A stretch of 64,000 bases of DNA, taken from NCBI RefSeq assembly GCF_001583695.1, contig NZ_LOBC01000015.1, forward strand, positions 41,283 to 105,282, written 5' to 3'. The notes beneath the pieces are model-generated. The model saw only the letters and a program-made list of their open reading frames with translations. It did not search any database and was not told the DNA's origin. Below, one piece after another: positions 54,363 through 63,505 of this stretch (position 1 is the stretch's first letter; each line of letters begins with the position of its first letter). The position numbers were made by a program, and so were the translations under genes. This stretch comes from Bacillus wiedmannii. Lineage in GTDB: Bacteria; Bacillota; Bacilli; Bacillales; Bacillaceae_G.

Positions 54363-54410
54363 ATGTTTAGTGGCCGTTTTCCTTTAATTCATTGTCCAAC
54401 TCGAATATAG
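54363..54410 (+). other. Short frame with a strong ribosome binding site
   Basis: AAGGGAGGGAGAG precedes an ATG frame of 15 codons (MFSGRFPLIHCPTRI). It may be a leader peptide or the start of a lost gene. Nothing else was recognised in 54271-54500. Confidence 0.3.
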
Positions 54411-54500
54411 TTAGTTAACTGTGTTAAAATATTTCGAGTGAAATCAAGTACTTATTTTATCAAACATTAAACAAAATAAGTTAGAAGGGACAACATTAAC

Positions 54501-54860
54501 ATGGAAAACGTATCAAATATAGATAAATTGGAATCAATAAAATCTTTACAATCGACAATTCGTAAACTTGAAAATGCACTATCACAGATGACTGAAAAAG
54601 GTGCAAATACTATATTAGTGAAAAAACGACTTAATGCTGTTTGTGTAGGGTTAGCAGTGCTAGAAAACGTGTGGAATCAAGAAAGCCACCAGTATAGTCA
54701 AGAAGAGTTAGCAGAAGCTCGTCATGTACTTGCTGGTTTGCTTCCATCAATTGAGAGAGCCTATGATAAGTCTAAAGTTGGTAGTCCGCAAAGAACACTT
54801 TTAACAAGACGGATCAAAGCGTTGGAACTTTCTATTCAGGCAATTGATAAACTTACCTAA
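54501..54860 (+). CDS. Hypothetical helical protein
   Basis: Protein of 119 residues, almost entirely amphipathic helix by residue pattern (LESIKSLQSTIRKLENALSQM, then RLNAVCVGLAVLENVW, then RRIKALELSIQAIDKL). There is no membrane segment or signal peptide and no recognised family. AGAAGGGA precedes the ATG. The esterase gene starts 36 bases after its stop with its own strong ribosome binding site; they may be co-transcribed. Confidence 0.7.
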   Translation: MENVSNIDKLESIKSLQSTIRKLENALSQMTEKGANTILVKKRLNAVCVGLAVLENVWNQESHQYSQEELAEARHVLAGLLPSIERAYDKSKVGSPQRTLLTRRIKALELSIQAIDKLT

Positions 54861-54896
54861 TAAAAAGAAAGAACCACAACGAAGGAGGAAGTGGGG

Positions 54897-56093
54897 GTGA
54901 CTTCAATAATTAGTCCTAAGTTAGAGGAACTGAATAATCAATTAAAAAATGGAAACGAGAAAGCTTTTTATACTTTTTTGCATGAAATAAAGTCAAATCA
55001 TACGCCACTAATAGAACAATGTCCTGTAGATAATCAGTATAAGCTTATAACGTATTTATGGTTAGGAGACCAAAAAACTGAAAATGTTTATGTATTCGGA
55101 AGTTTTCCTGGTTGGGATCTGTCTGTAAATCAATTAAAACGATTGTCACAGACAGATATTTGGTATGTTACGTTTAGGACGAATCAGAGTTTTATTTCAA
55201 CTTATTATTTTACAGAAAATGATTTTTTCGAAAATGATTGGATAAAGCGTAGTGAACAGTATCGACTAGACCCATATAATGAAAATACATTTGGAGAAGG
55301 TGCTAATAAAGCATCTGTGTTAAATATAGGAATGGAAGTACAGTATAGCAGTCGTTTTCCTTCAAATCATTATCCATCTGGGAGAATTGAAACATATTCT
55401 TTTCATAGTTCGGTTTTAAATAACACACGTAACATTCATATTTATACGCCTCATGATTATTCTCACACTTCACATCTTCAAAAACTTCTCATTGTATTTG
55501 ATGGAAATTCATTCATTAATGACCTTTCAATCGCAAAAACACTTAATTATTTAATTTACGAAAAAGAAATCCCATCTTGTATTGCTGTTGCTATAGAACC
55601 AGTTGATCGATTAGAAGAGCTAACTTATAACGATAAAATGAATTTATTTTTAACGGAGGAATTACTTCCATGGATTCAGACAAAGTATCGTGTGCATCAA
55701 AAAGCGAACCATACAACAATTGCTGGATTCAGTCTTGGTGGCTTAGCAGCTTTTTATGCAGCGCTTCAAAATCCACATGTTTTCGAAAACGTGTTATCAA
55801 TGTCTGGATCCGTGCATTGGAAAAAGGATGGTTATGAAAATCAAATTCCTTGGATTGAAAATCAAATTTCATCTATAGATTCCAATACGAGTCAAACTCA
55901 TTTTTACATAGCAGCAGGAGAACTTGAAAACAAACCTCTTTTAACGGCTAATAGGCGCCTGTATAAAGTTTTAAAAGAAAAGGGATACCAAATCACTTAT
56001 GAAGAGTTTCGAGGCGGACATGACGGTGTGTGGTGGCGTGAAAAGTTGTTTGATGGATTGAAAGCATTAAAACTTAAAAAAACGACACTATAA
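54897..56093 (+). CDS. Enterochelin esterase-like hydrolase
   Basis: Esterase of 398 residues in the Fes/IroE family: an N-terminal E-set domain (about 30-165, with VYVFGSFPGWD) and a C-terminal alpha/beta hydrolase (about 180-398). The nucleophile is in GFSLGGLAA, the oxyanion segment is LIVFDGNSF, and the catalytic His is in FRGGHDGVWWRE. Such enzymes open ferric triscatecholate siderophores. This fits enterobactin- or bacillibactin-type siderophores, but no Fur box or siderophore gene is nearby. AAGGAGG is 9 bases before GTG 54897, which is favoured over GTG 54891. Confidence 0.87.
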   Translation: MTSIISPKLEELNNQLKNGNEKAFYTFLHEIKSNHTPLIEQCPVDNQYKLITYLWLGDQKTENVYVFGSFPGWDLSVNQLKRLSQTDIWYVTFRTNQSFISTYYFTENDFFENDWIKRSEQYRLDPYNENTFGEGANKASVLNIGMEVQYSSRFPSNHYPSGRIETYSFHSSVLNNTRNIHIYTPHDYSHTSHLQKLLIVFDGNSFINDLSIAKTLNYLIYEKEIPSCIAVAIEPVDRLEELTYNDKMNLFLTEELLPWIQTKYRVHQKANHTTIAGFSLGGLAAFYAALQNPHVFENVLSMSGSVHWKKDGYENQIPWIENQISSIDSNTSQTHFYIAAGELENKPLLTANRRLYKVLKEKGYQITYEEFRGGHDGVWWREKLFDGLKALKLKKTTL

Positions 56094-56114
56094 AATAAAA
56101 AGGAGCGAGAATCT

Positions 56115-56522
56115 ATGAATCAAGAAGAAATAGATAAAAAACTGAAAAAGCAAGAGATTTTAGTAAAAGATGAGAAAGTTTGGTCCTATACGTATGAGGA
56201 TCATATTAGTTCTATCGTTAAAGAAGCAGAAAAGAAAGGGTCTTTTGATAATTTACTCGGTAAAGGGAAACCTCTTAATCTTGATAAAGACCTTTCGTAC
56301 AATCCTGAAAAACAACTGTATAGAACGTTAAAGAATAATCATGTTTTACCTAGGTGGATTGAGCTTTCAAAGGAAATTGATGAATTAAAAGAAAAACTAA
56401 AAGATAATACAAATACTGCAGAAGCGGCGGATCTAATTCGAACTATTAATAAAAAGGTATTAGAACATAATTTACTTTGTCCACCAAGTGCGCAAAAAAC
56501 GAGGGTGAAAACGGATTTTTAA
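56115..56522 (+). CDS. DUF1992 (DnaJ-family-domain) protein
   Basis: Protein of 135 residues. The DUF1992 core is intact: KEAEKKGSFDNLLGKGKPLNL and the NHVLPRWIELSKEIDELKEKL helix. Related proteins in Bacillus (YhdN-type) are short and helical. The function is unknown; the name DnaJ-related refers only to a weak domain relationship. An AAGGAGCGAG site precedes the ATG, and the esterase gene ends 21 bases upstream, so the two may be co-transcribed. Confidence 0.83.
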   Translation: MNQEEIDKKLKKQEILVKDEKVWSYTYEDHISSIVKEAEKKGSFDNLLGKGKPLNLDKDLSYNPEKQLYRTLKNNHVLPRWIELSKEIDELKEKLKDNTNTAEAADLIRTINKKVLEHNLLCPPSAQKTRVKTDF

Positions 56523-56600
56523 CAATTTTCAATTAAGCTATCTCTTGCTATATAATTAAGTAAGGTATTATCCATTCATTTTTAAAGGGAGGCAAATGTG

Positions 56601-57416
56601 ATGAAGAATACGTATCAACTTCAAATTCCAAAAGAACTAGAAAAATATCGTAGTATTTTAGAAGAAAGTGTGAAACCGTATGTTAAAGTGTCCGGAACAT
56701 TAGCAGAGACGACGCTTTTTGAGAGTAAGTTTGGTGGTTATCCGTATTTACCTATAGATCAAGAGCATCCTAAAGATTCAAATGGACAACCTATGATGTT
56801 ACTTGCGCAGTTAAACTTTGAAGAAATGCCGCATGTTGAATATATGCCTCAAAAGGGAATATTACAGTTTTTCGTAAGTGCTGATGATGAGCTTTATGGA
56901 GCAGATTTAGATCATCGAACAAACCAAAAAGACTTTCGAATTATTTATCATTCTACAATTATAGAAGATTTAAATAAGGTTATTACTGATTTTAGTTATT
57001 TAAACACTTTAGAATTAGAGGACTTTATCATACCCGAAGCAGCGAAACTAAAGTTTGAATTAGGTTATCAACCCGTAACATCAAGAGATTATCGATTTGA
57101 AAAGATTTTTAGCGATAACATTGATTGGGAAGCAATTGTTGATGAAGAAAATAATACAGAATTAGGCGAACTGTATGATGATTTATGTAAAGATCAAGGG
57201 CATAAAATTGGTGGTTATCCATTTTTCACACAGACAGATCCAAGGGAATGGGAAGAAAAATACCAGCAACATGACATGTTATTGTTGCAAATTGATACAG
57301 ATGATTCATTAAATATTATGTGGGGAGATTCTGGTGTTGCTAATTTCTTTATAAAGAAAGACGATTTATTAAATCTAGATTTTTCCAATGTTATTTACAA
57401 TTGGGATTGTTATTAA
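56601..57416 (+). CDS. YwqG-family (DUF1963) protein
   Basis: Protein of 271 residues. The family pattern is clear: SKFGGYPYLPIDQEHPKDSNG, MLLAQLNFEEMP, GILQFFVSADDELYG, and near the end GGYPFFTQTDPRE, MLLLQIDTDD and MWGDSGVANFFI. It is a cytosolic beta-rich protein of unknown role in which two related halves are visible. AAAGGGAGG is 8 bases before ATG 56601; the GTG at 56598 is less likely. A terminator follows at 57445. Confidence 0.9.
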   Translation: MKNTYQLQIPKELEKYRSILEESVKPYVKVSGTLAETTLFESKFGGYPYLPIDQEHPKDSNGQPMMLLAQLNFEEMPHVEYMPQKGILQFFVSADDELYGADLDHRTNQKDFRIIYHSTIIEDLNKVITDFSYLNTLELEDFIIPEAAKLKFELGYQPVTSRDYRFEKIFSDNIDWEAIVDEENNTELGELYDDLCKDQGHKIGGYPFFTQTDPREWEEKYQQHDMLLLQIDTDDSLNIMWGDSGVANFFIKKDDLLNLDFSNVIYNWDCY

Positions 57417-57444
57417 AAACATATAACTAAAATACTAGCAAGCT

Positions 57445-57478
57445 AAAAAATCTTCCTAAAGGTGAGGGAGATTTTTTT
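57445..57478 (+). terminator. Terminator of the ywqG-like gene
   Basis: A 12-bp stem with one G-T pair (57445-57456 with 57466-57477), followed by T. Confidence 0.82.
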
Positions 57479-57813
57479 ATGTTAAAAATAAACGTTATGT
57501 TAACTAGAATAAAAAACAATGAGTGTAATGAAAGTCAAGCGTAAATAACAAAATAACAACAAATAATGTAAAGTTGTAAAACGTGTGTAAATAGCAATAA
57601 ATTCATTAAGTAAAACATAAAATAAAATTACTAATTTATATTTTGTATAGAAATAATTTTTCTGTATAAAAATTTCTTGCCGATCAAAAATGATTTTGAT
57701 TCGATAATTCTTATTGGATTATTGATTTGAATTTGCTGTGATGGATTGTATAGCAAAACAAACGATAAAAACTGTAGAAATACGTCTAGATAAAATTTTA
57801 TGCAAATCTCACT

Positions 57814-57863
<50 letters not shown>

Positions 57864-57871
57864 CTGATATC

Positions 57872-57913
<42 letters not shown>

Positions 57914-58067
57914 GTAAAAAAGTAATAAACTTATTAATCGTTAGTTAAGGTTGTTATGGTCCCCTTTTCCACCGAATTAATAATATGTAACTGGTTGTGT
58001 AGTTATTCGCTTTATTAGCTATTAATAATAATATTTTCGGATATAAATTAGATTTTAAATAATAAAA

Positions 58068-58109
58068 AATACAATTCGTTTAATGTGTTCATTTTAAACG
58101 AATTGTATT
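58068..58109 (-). terminator. Terminator of the RidA-family gene
   Basis: A 16-bp perfect stem (58068-58083 with 58094-58109); on the minus strand it runs into TTTTTATT. Confidence 0.85.
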
Positions 58110-58136
58110 GATATGATGACGAATAATTTTTTATAA

Positions 58137-58532
58137 CTAATTTGCTACAGCAATTGCTTCGATTTCAATTAACAAGTTATCGTTAATTAACTTTCTAACT
58201 TCTACAGCTGAACTTGCTGGTGGATTCTTAGTATCAATGTATTGATCTCGTATATCTCTAACAGTGGCCATTTGAGAAATGTCTGTTAAGAAAAATGTTA
58301 ATTTTACTACATCATTAAATTGTAATTCCAAAGTATCTAATGCACTTTTAATGTTTTCGAATACTTGTCGCGTTTGTATAGCTATATCACCAACACCAAC
58401 TATTTGACCATCGGTATTGATTGCTACTTGTCCAGATATGTAAATTGTTCGTTTAGCGTTACTAACTTCGACTACATGTGAGTATCCAAAAGTTGGTGGC
58501 ATCGTTTCTGGATTGATAAATTTCCTTTGCAT
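58137..58532 (-). CDS. RidA/YjgF-family protein lacking the catalytic Arg
   Basis: Trimeric-fold protein of 131 residues: TIYISGQVAINTDGQIVG, IQTRQVFENIKSALD, VVKLTFFLTDISQ and the C-terminal LIEIEAIAVAN are family typical. In the segment that reads PARSCVEV in E. coli RidA, this protein has PASSAVEV, so the imine-deaminating Arg105 is a Ser here. It is therefore probably a Rid subgroup member with another activity. GAGGAGA precedes the ATG. It stands alone with a strong terminator. Confidence 0.88.
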   Translation of the reverse strand: MQRKFINPETMPPTFGYSHVVEVSNAKRTIYISGQVAINTDGQIVGVGDIAIQTRQVFENIKSALDTLELQFNDVVKLTFFLTDISQMATVRDIRDQYIDTKNPPASSAVEVRKLINDNLLIEIEAIAVAN

Positions 58533-58668
58533 GGCTCTTCTCCTCTTTGAATATCTTATTTTCTTTATATTAGATTTTAATTTCAGATTATCCCTTATTT
58601 ACTAATAATTATTTCTCCATTCAGCTGCTACATTTGTAAAAGTATATTAGCACTTTAATTTAAAGTTA

Positions 58669-59457
58669 TTAATAGATTATGTACGTTTGATTTTTTTGTG
58701 TGCTTGTTATAATTACACCTTGTTTTATTAATTCTTCAGTTACTTTTGTATAGAAAAAGTGATACCACCAGATAAAAAACTCTTCATAATTAATTTCTTT
58801 TGAGTATCTGCTGCTCACAAAGTATTCTTTTAAAGGTTTATCGTTTTCATTAAATAATAAGACTAAATCTTCACTGATTGTGTTTGCAATTTAGTTAAGC
58901 GTAGATACGTCTGCTTTTTTAAACATCGGGATGATAGGTTGTGAATTTTGATATAAACCTAATTTTTCATAAACTACATTTAAATGTAAGTCTATTTGTC
59001 TATCTGCTGCTACGAAACCTTTTACTAATTGCTTTTTCTTATAATTAATATCAGTATTCGTGTTTTGAAAATATTCTTCAAATATTTCGTTATTTGCTGT
59101 TATTAAATTTAATGTTGAATATCGAGAAAGTGTTTGTTTAATTAGAGGTTCACAAAGGTTATAAAGTTTTTTTCCTTCACAAGCTGTTATAACCATACAT
59201 GTTGGATAGTACCTCCCTCCTGTATGTTTCAATAGCCCCTCTACTTCTAATGAATTAATGTGCTCTTCAAATTCCTCATTCGTCCAACCTAGCACCATTT
59301 TCATAATATTTGACTCAAAACCAAGATGAAGCATTACAAGTAAATATTGAAGCTTCGTTCCCTTTATTTTTATAGATGGCGAATTATCTCCAGACGAAAT
59401 CATTTTTGCTTCATAAGCTGTATGTAATATATTCTCCGGACTATTATTAGTGAGCAT
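58669..59457 (-). pseudogene. Winged-helix-like gene interrupted by an in-frame TAA
   Basis: The first part (59457-58891) encodes 188 residues after AAGGGAGGG: a helical start, then LLVMLHLGFESNIMKMVLGW and NEEFEEHINSLEVEGLLKHTG, which look like a winged-helix DNA-binding domain. At 58891-58893 there is TAA, but the same frame continues for 73 sense codons with protein character (DLVLLFNENDKPLKEYFV, FFIWWYHFFYTKVTEELIK) to a TAA at 58669. The intact ancestor was therefore about 262 residues. The family was not recognised. The mutation may be recent, since nothing else in the frame is broken. Confidence 0.7.
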
Positions 59458-59555
59458 TTCATATTCCCTCCCTTACTAATAAATTCATTGTAAAATCTAT
59501 GTATTTATTAAGTTCTATAAACGAAAATGAGTGTCCTCTAATAATCCCAAATTAA

Positions 59556-59583
59556 AAACCTTAGCATAGATATACTAAGGTTT
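59556..59583 (-). terminator. Terminator of the homing endonuclease gene
   Basis: A 9-bp stem AAACCTTAG/CTAAGGTTT (59556-59564 and 59575-59583), T-rich on the minus strand. Confidence 0.75.
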
Positions 59584-59592
59584 CTTACATTT

Positions 59593-60570
59593 TTATAATG
59601 AATGAATTCTTTCATAGTCTTTTTTAAATTGATTATCATTTTTTAACCAACTTTTAAAAGTTAGTTCCTTTATTTCTAAAATGGAACAAGTTTTAGCGAT
59701 ACATTTATTTTTCATATATTCCTTAAGGAAATATTGTTTTCTCTGCTTAACAGCAGCTTTAGTTCTTTTTAGCTTTCGATCTTTTAATTGATCTAGACTT
59801 AGACTTTCTTTCTGAAATTCTTCATATTTTCTATGCAGATAAATATCTTTGTCTTTATAAATCCACTTTGAAAATAGTTGTATTGGTTTTCTTCCGGTTA
59901 AAATGACGCGATAATGTTTATTTTGATTTAGTAAATCGGCTGGTAAATTATGATTTTGTAGTACCTGATTTAAAGAGTTCATAAAGCTATATGATCCTCC
60001 TACAAAGCTTACTGTATAAGTTTCATACTTGACGTAACCATCCCCATCAAAATATCCACGAACAAAATGATGTAAATATTCTTTAGGCACGAATGGAAAT
60101 TTGATATTTAATGATTTACATGGCATAATTCCGTGTATGTTCATAAGGTCGTCTTTTATTGTTTTGCTATTAATATTTAGCATATATACACCTGTTTTTT
60201 TGTTTTGGTATAGCGGTTGATTTGTTTTTAGTTCTTTTTTTATATCTTCTAAAATATAACTTTCTTTTTGTGATACACTAACACATTGATTTTCTTTTTG
60301 TATGACACCATCCGCTGCTATAAACCCTAAAATATAAGCCATATTATTTGACCACGTTTTAAAATAATTTTCTGTTATGTCATACTTTCTCTTCCAACTC
60401 CCTATAGCGCGCCTTGGAACGTTGCTGTCTGATAGAACCATACGAATATACCTCGCAGACACATTAGCAAGCATAGCGATTTCTGAGGTACTCTTCCCTT
60501 CTACATACAGATGAATAATTTCAGATTTTGATAGTTTACATTTTGCTTTCTTTTTTCTCTCTATTTGCAC
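59593..60570 (-). CDS. Free-standing LAGLIDADG homing endonuclease-like protein with HTH ends
   Basis: Protein of 325 residues. N-terminal helix-turn-helix (about 12-55: KSTSEIAMLANVSARYIRMVL); two LAGLIDADG-type motifs, ILGFIAADG (about 80) and FVRGYFDGDG (about 170), with the catalytic Asp in each; and a C-terminal helical segment (about 280-320) like the phage phBC6A51-type HTH (CSILEIKELTFKSWLKND). Two motifs in one chain form a monomeric endonuclease that cuts long sites. It is not inside an intron or intein, so it is a free-standing mobile gene or a domesticated one. GGAGAGG precedes a GTG start. A terminator lies at 59556. The target site is unknown. Confidence 0.82.
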   Translation of the reverse strand: MQIERKKKAKCKLSKSEIIHLYVEGKSTSEIAMLANVSARYIRMVLSDSNVPRRAIGSWKRKYDITENYFKTWSNNMAYILGFIAADGVIQKENQCVSVSQKESYILEDIKKELKTNQPLYQNKKTGVYMLNINSKTIKDDLMNIHGIMPCKSLNIKFPFVPKEYLHHFVRGYFDGDGYVKYETYTVSFVGGSYSFMNSLNQVLQNHNLPADLLNQNKHYRVILTGRKPIQLFSKWIYKDKDIYLHRKYEEFQKESLSLDQLKDRKLKRTKAAVKQRKQYFLKEYMKNKCIAKTCSILEIKELTFKSWLKNDNQFKKDYERIHSL

Positions 60571-60866
60571 TTACGTCCTCTCCTTCCTTTTAATAATTAG
60601 AGACATATTTTCTTCTATAACATATAACGAAACGTACGTTCTTTGCTGCTTATAAGAAGAACTTTACAAAATGAAAACAATTTACATTTACTTCGTATTC
60701 ATTTTATCTGCTGCTGCATGGTTTTTATTTTATATATAAGAATAATGAATTTGACAAATTTATGAAATGTACTGCATTTAACGTGAAAGGTAAAATGATT
60801 TCGTTTAAACTACAGATAGCTACAATAACAACATACGTATATTGTTAAACGTAAAAAGGAGAACGA
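60571..60866. other. Intergenic region before the MBL-fold gene
   Basis: About 300 bases, AT-rich. It should hold divergent promoters for the endonuclease and the MBL gene; no consensus pair stands out and no other gene is seen. Confidence 0.4.
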
Positions 60867-61829
60867 ATGAAAAAGAAATATATAAATCAAATCGATACTG
60901 ATGTAAGTTTTAAACCGAAAGATATTATAGGTTTAATGACTGATTACTTAAAAATGAAGACAAAGCTGCGTCCTATAAAGAATTTACCGATCGTTTTATC
61001 AAATAAAGATAATGAATCTTTAGAGAGTGTGACATGGTTTGGCCATTCTGCTTCTCTTTTAAAAATAGAAGGTAAAAAATTGTTATTAGACCCGATGTTT
61101 GGAGATGCCTCTTCCCCGTTTCCTCTGTTTAATAGTAAACGTTATAGTGGTACCTTTTCTTTAGAACGTGAAGAACTTCAAGAAATTGATGCGATTATCA
61201 TTTCTCATAATCACTATGACCATTTGAATTACAAAAGTATTATGCAGTTAAAAGATCGTGCAAAGCACTTTTATGTTCCATCTGGAGTTGCGCAATATTT
61301 AATTAAATGGGGCGTTTCACCTAGTAAAATTAGTGAGCATAATTGGTGGGACGAAATTACGTTTGCTAATATTAAGTTAGTATGTGCTCCTGCAAGGCAT
61401 TTCTCTGGACGGAGTATGACAGATAGAGATTGTTCGTTATGGTGTTCATGGCTTATTCTTGGTCAAGAGACTAAAGTTTTCTTTAGTGGTGATAGCGGGT
61501 ATGCTCCTCACTTTAAGGAAATTGGAAGTAAATACGGTCCGTTCGATCTTACTTTAATGGAATGCGGGCAATACGATACAAGATGGTCTGCTATTCATAT
61601 GTTACCTGAAGAAACGGTTCAAGCTCATATTGACGTGAAAGGAGATCTACTTCTTCCAATTCATTGGGGTGCTTTTACATTGGCATTACATGAATGGAGT
61701 GATCCAATTGAACGAGTTACGAAAGAAGCTAAGCGCTTAGGAGTTAAAATCGCAACGCCACAAATTGGTGAATGGATTATGTTAAAATCTACAGACTATC
61801 CATCATCAGCTTGGTGGAGAGAAATTTAA
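60867..61829 (+). CDS. MBL-fold metallohydrolase, NAPE-PLD-like
   Basis: Metallo-beta-lactamase-fold hydrolase of 320 residues. The metal motif HNHYDHL (HxHxDH form), the second His in APARHFSGRS, the Asp in FFSGDSGYA and the last His in IHWGAF are present. VTWFGHSASLLKIEGKKLLLDP at about 53-74 is typical of the NAPE-PLD/RomA group. Substrates can be lipid phosphodiesters or other esters. AAAAAGGAG precedes the ATG. It has a single-gene layout and is closed by a long bidirectional terminator. Confidence 0.87.
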   Translation: MKKKYINQIDTDVSFKPKDIIGLMTDYLKMKTKLRPIKNLPIVLSNKDNESLESVTWFGHSASLLKIEGKKLLLDPMFGDASSPFPLFNSKRYSGTFSLEREELQEIDAIIISHNHYDHLNYKSIMQLKDRAKHFYVPSGVAQYLIKWGVSPSKISEHNWWDEITFANIKLVCAPARHFSGRSMTDRDCSLWCSWLILGQETKVFFSGDSGYAPHFKEIGSKYGPFDLTLMECGQYDTRWSAIHMLPEETVQAHIDVKGDLLLPIHWGAFTLALHEWSDPIERVTKEAKRLGVKIATPQIGEWIMLKSTDYPSSAWWREI

Positions 61830-61831
61830 TT

Positions 61832-61884
61832 ATAAATAAAAAAGAGCGAACCTTTCTATAAATGATTCGCTCTTTTTTATTTAT
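61832..61884. terminator. 19-bp bidirectional terminator
   Basis: A perfect 19-bp stem (61832-61850 with 61866-61884) with A/T-rich bases on both sides serves the convergent MBL gene and the chimera gene. Confidence 0.9.
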
Positions 61885-61890
61885 TTAAGT

Positions 61891-62322
61891 TTATTTCATT
61901 TGCTCAAACATTGATTGTACATTTTTATCATTAGGTGTTGCAAATAATGCTGGAGTACCAGAGGTAGAACGACGAGACGTTACAGCAAAAACATAACCAA
62001 GATCCTCATCAATTATTTGTCTTAACCAAGGTCCCCCACTTGCCCCACCATTCATTCCGCAATTCATTGTGGCGTCATTACTAAACCATCCTGCACTTTT
62101 TGTTGCTCCATCACAATAATAAGCTACTTGTCCATCATAAGGTCGTTCAGCTGGCCAACCAAAAATTCGAACATTGGGTTGAATTGCATTCTCTAAAGGT
62201 GTTTCTCCCTTTTCGATCTTTCCTCCTACCCCATTCCACAATCCTTTTACAGGGTCATATTCTCTATTTAACATAAGTATCTCTTCATTTCTCTTTATAA
62301 AACATAAAGTGTGCTTGTACAT
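61891..62322 (-). CDS. Chimeric ORF: Nudix N-terminus fused to a serine-protease C-terminus
   Basis: Protein of 143 residues joining two unrelated families. Residues 1-47 are the start of a Nudix hydrolase, HTLCFIKRNEEILMLNRE and WNGVGGKIEKGETPLENAI, and stop in the middle of the Nudix box before REXXEE. From about residue 48 the text is that of a trypsin-like protease C-terminus: NVRIFGWPAE, CDGATKSAG and the nucleophile region MNGGASGGPWL. Neither part can be active: the Nudix box is incomplete and the protease His and Asp are absent. AAGGAATTTC precedes the ATG. It lies 22 bases after the DnaN gene in a probable operon. It is best read as a deletion-fusion scar. Confidence 0.8.
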   Translation of the reverse strand: MYKHTLCFIKRNEEILMLNREYDPVKGLWNGVGGKIEKGETPLENAIQPNVRIFGWPAERPYDGQVAYYCDGATKSAGWFSNDATMNCGMNGGASGGPWLRQIIDEDLGYVFAVTSRRSTSGTPALFATPNDKNVQSMFEQMK

Positions 62323-62344
62323 AATGAAATTCCTTCCTATGGTT

Positions 62345-63475
62345 TTAATAAGCTCTTACTGGTGATATAAGATGTACTGATGCAGATTGTGTCCCTGCTT
62401 CAATTAATATAGGTCTCATCGAACCGCTAAAGCTTAAAGTAACCGTTTCTTCTTTTATTGCTTTTAAAGCATCCATCATAAATCGTCCATCAAAAGATAT
62501 GTTTAATTGTTTTTCACCTTGAATCATATCTATCTGTTGTGTCTCGGATATTTTTCCAATCTGAGAAGCATTAGAAGAAATTTTAATTGTTGATTCGTTT
62601 ATTATTTCTAAGTTGACATTGTTATTTGCCCATTCACTTGCTAATAAGCTGGATCGATCTACACCTTGTAAAATCCTTTTTCTATCTACGTTAATGACTG
62701 TCTGAAATTCATTTGGAATTAAACTAGATATATTAGGATATTTCCCTTCAATTAGTCTTGAATATAACGTAGTTGTGCCGAATGTAAAAATAATGTGACT
62801 TTCTGAAAGATAGATGTATACGAATTCTGAATTACTACTCATTAATTTTAGCAGTTCACTAATAGTTGCACTTGGTACAATACAACTTGCTTTCGCAAAT
62901 GAAGAAATTATCGTTTCGCGTATAGCAAGTCTATGTGAATCAGTTGCTACACAAATTAATTTATTATGATCTAACTCTATATGAACACCGGTAAGAACAG
63001 GTCTAGATTCATTTTTAGCTACTGCAAAGGCTGTTTGTTTAAACACTTCAATCAATTGTTCCGTTTCTACTTGTATTTTTGCATGATCGTCTATAAGTGG
63101 TACATTCGGAAACTCATATGCTGGAAGCCCATTTAAGTTTAATGTGATTTCTTCTGACTGTATCGTAATTATTTGCTCATTCGTACTTTTTAATGATACA
63201 TCGCTTGGCATTTTCTTTATAATTTCAATAAAATATTTTGCCGGTACTACAATAGTTCCTACTTTTACTATAGTTGTAATTTGATCGTCTTCGTTGGAAC
63301 TAGGGATGAATTTTTCAATGAAAATATTTGAATTACTTGCGATTAAAGTAATTCCAGATTGATCTGCAGTTATTTTTATACCAGATAATATAGGGATTAT
63401 AGCTTTGGTAGATATAGCTTTACTTACTTCTGAAAGTGCTTGAGTGAAATGTTTATGATTAACGATAAACTCCAT
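62345..63475 (-). CDS. dnaN: DNA polymerase III beta sliding clamp, second copy
   Basis: Clamp protein of 376 residues, full length for three domains (about 1-120, 121-245, 246-376). The start FIVNHKHFTQALSEVSKAIS, the middle NESRPVLTGVHIELDHNKLICVATDSHRLA and the end ASVHLISPVRAY (usually LILPVRTY) are all family signatures. The main dnaN lies beside dnaA at the replication origin; here the neighbours are Nudix genes, so it is a paralogue. It may load in special conditions or replace the main clamp. The ribosome binding site is AGGCGGGG. A Nudix gene lies 30 bases upstream, and the three genes form one apparent operon. Confidence 0.92.
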   Translation of the reverse strand: MEFIVNHKHFTQALSEVSKAISTKAIIPILSGIKITADQSGITLIASNSNIFIEKFIPSSNEDDQITTIVKVGTIVVPAKYFIEIIKKMPSDVSLKSTNEQIITIQSEEITLNLNGLPAYEFPNVPLIDDHAKIQVETEQLIEVFKQTAFAVAKNESRPVLTGVHIELDHNKLICVATDSHRLAIRETIISSFAKASCIVPSATISELLKLMSSNSEFVYIYLSESHIIFTFGTTTLYSRLIEGKYPNISSLIPNEFQTVINVDRKRILQGVDRSSLLASEWANNNVNLEIINESTIKISSNASQIGKISETQQIDMIQGEKQLNISFDGRFMMDALKAIKEETVTLSFSGSMRPILIEAGTQSASVHLISPVRAY

Positions 63476-63505
63476 TTTTTCCCCGCCTTACATGAAATGA
63501 TAATT

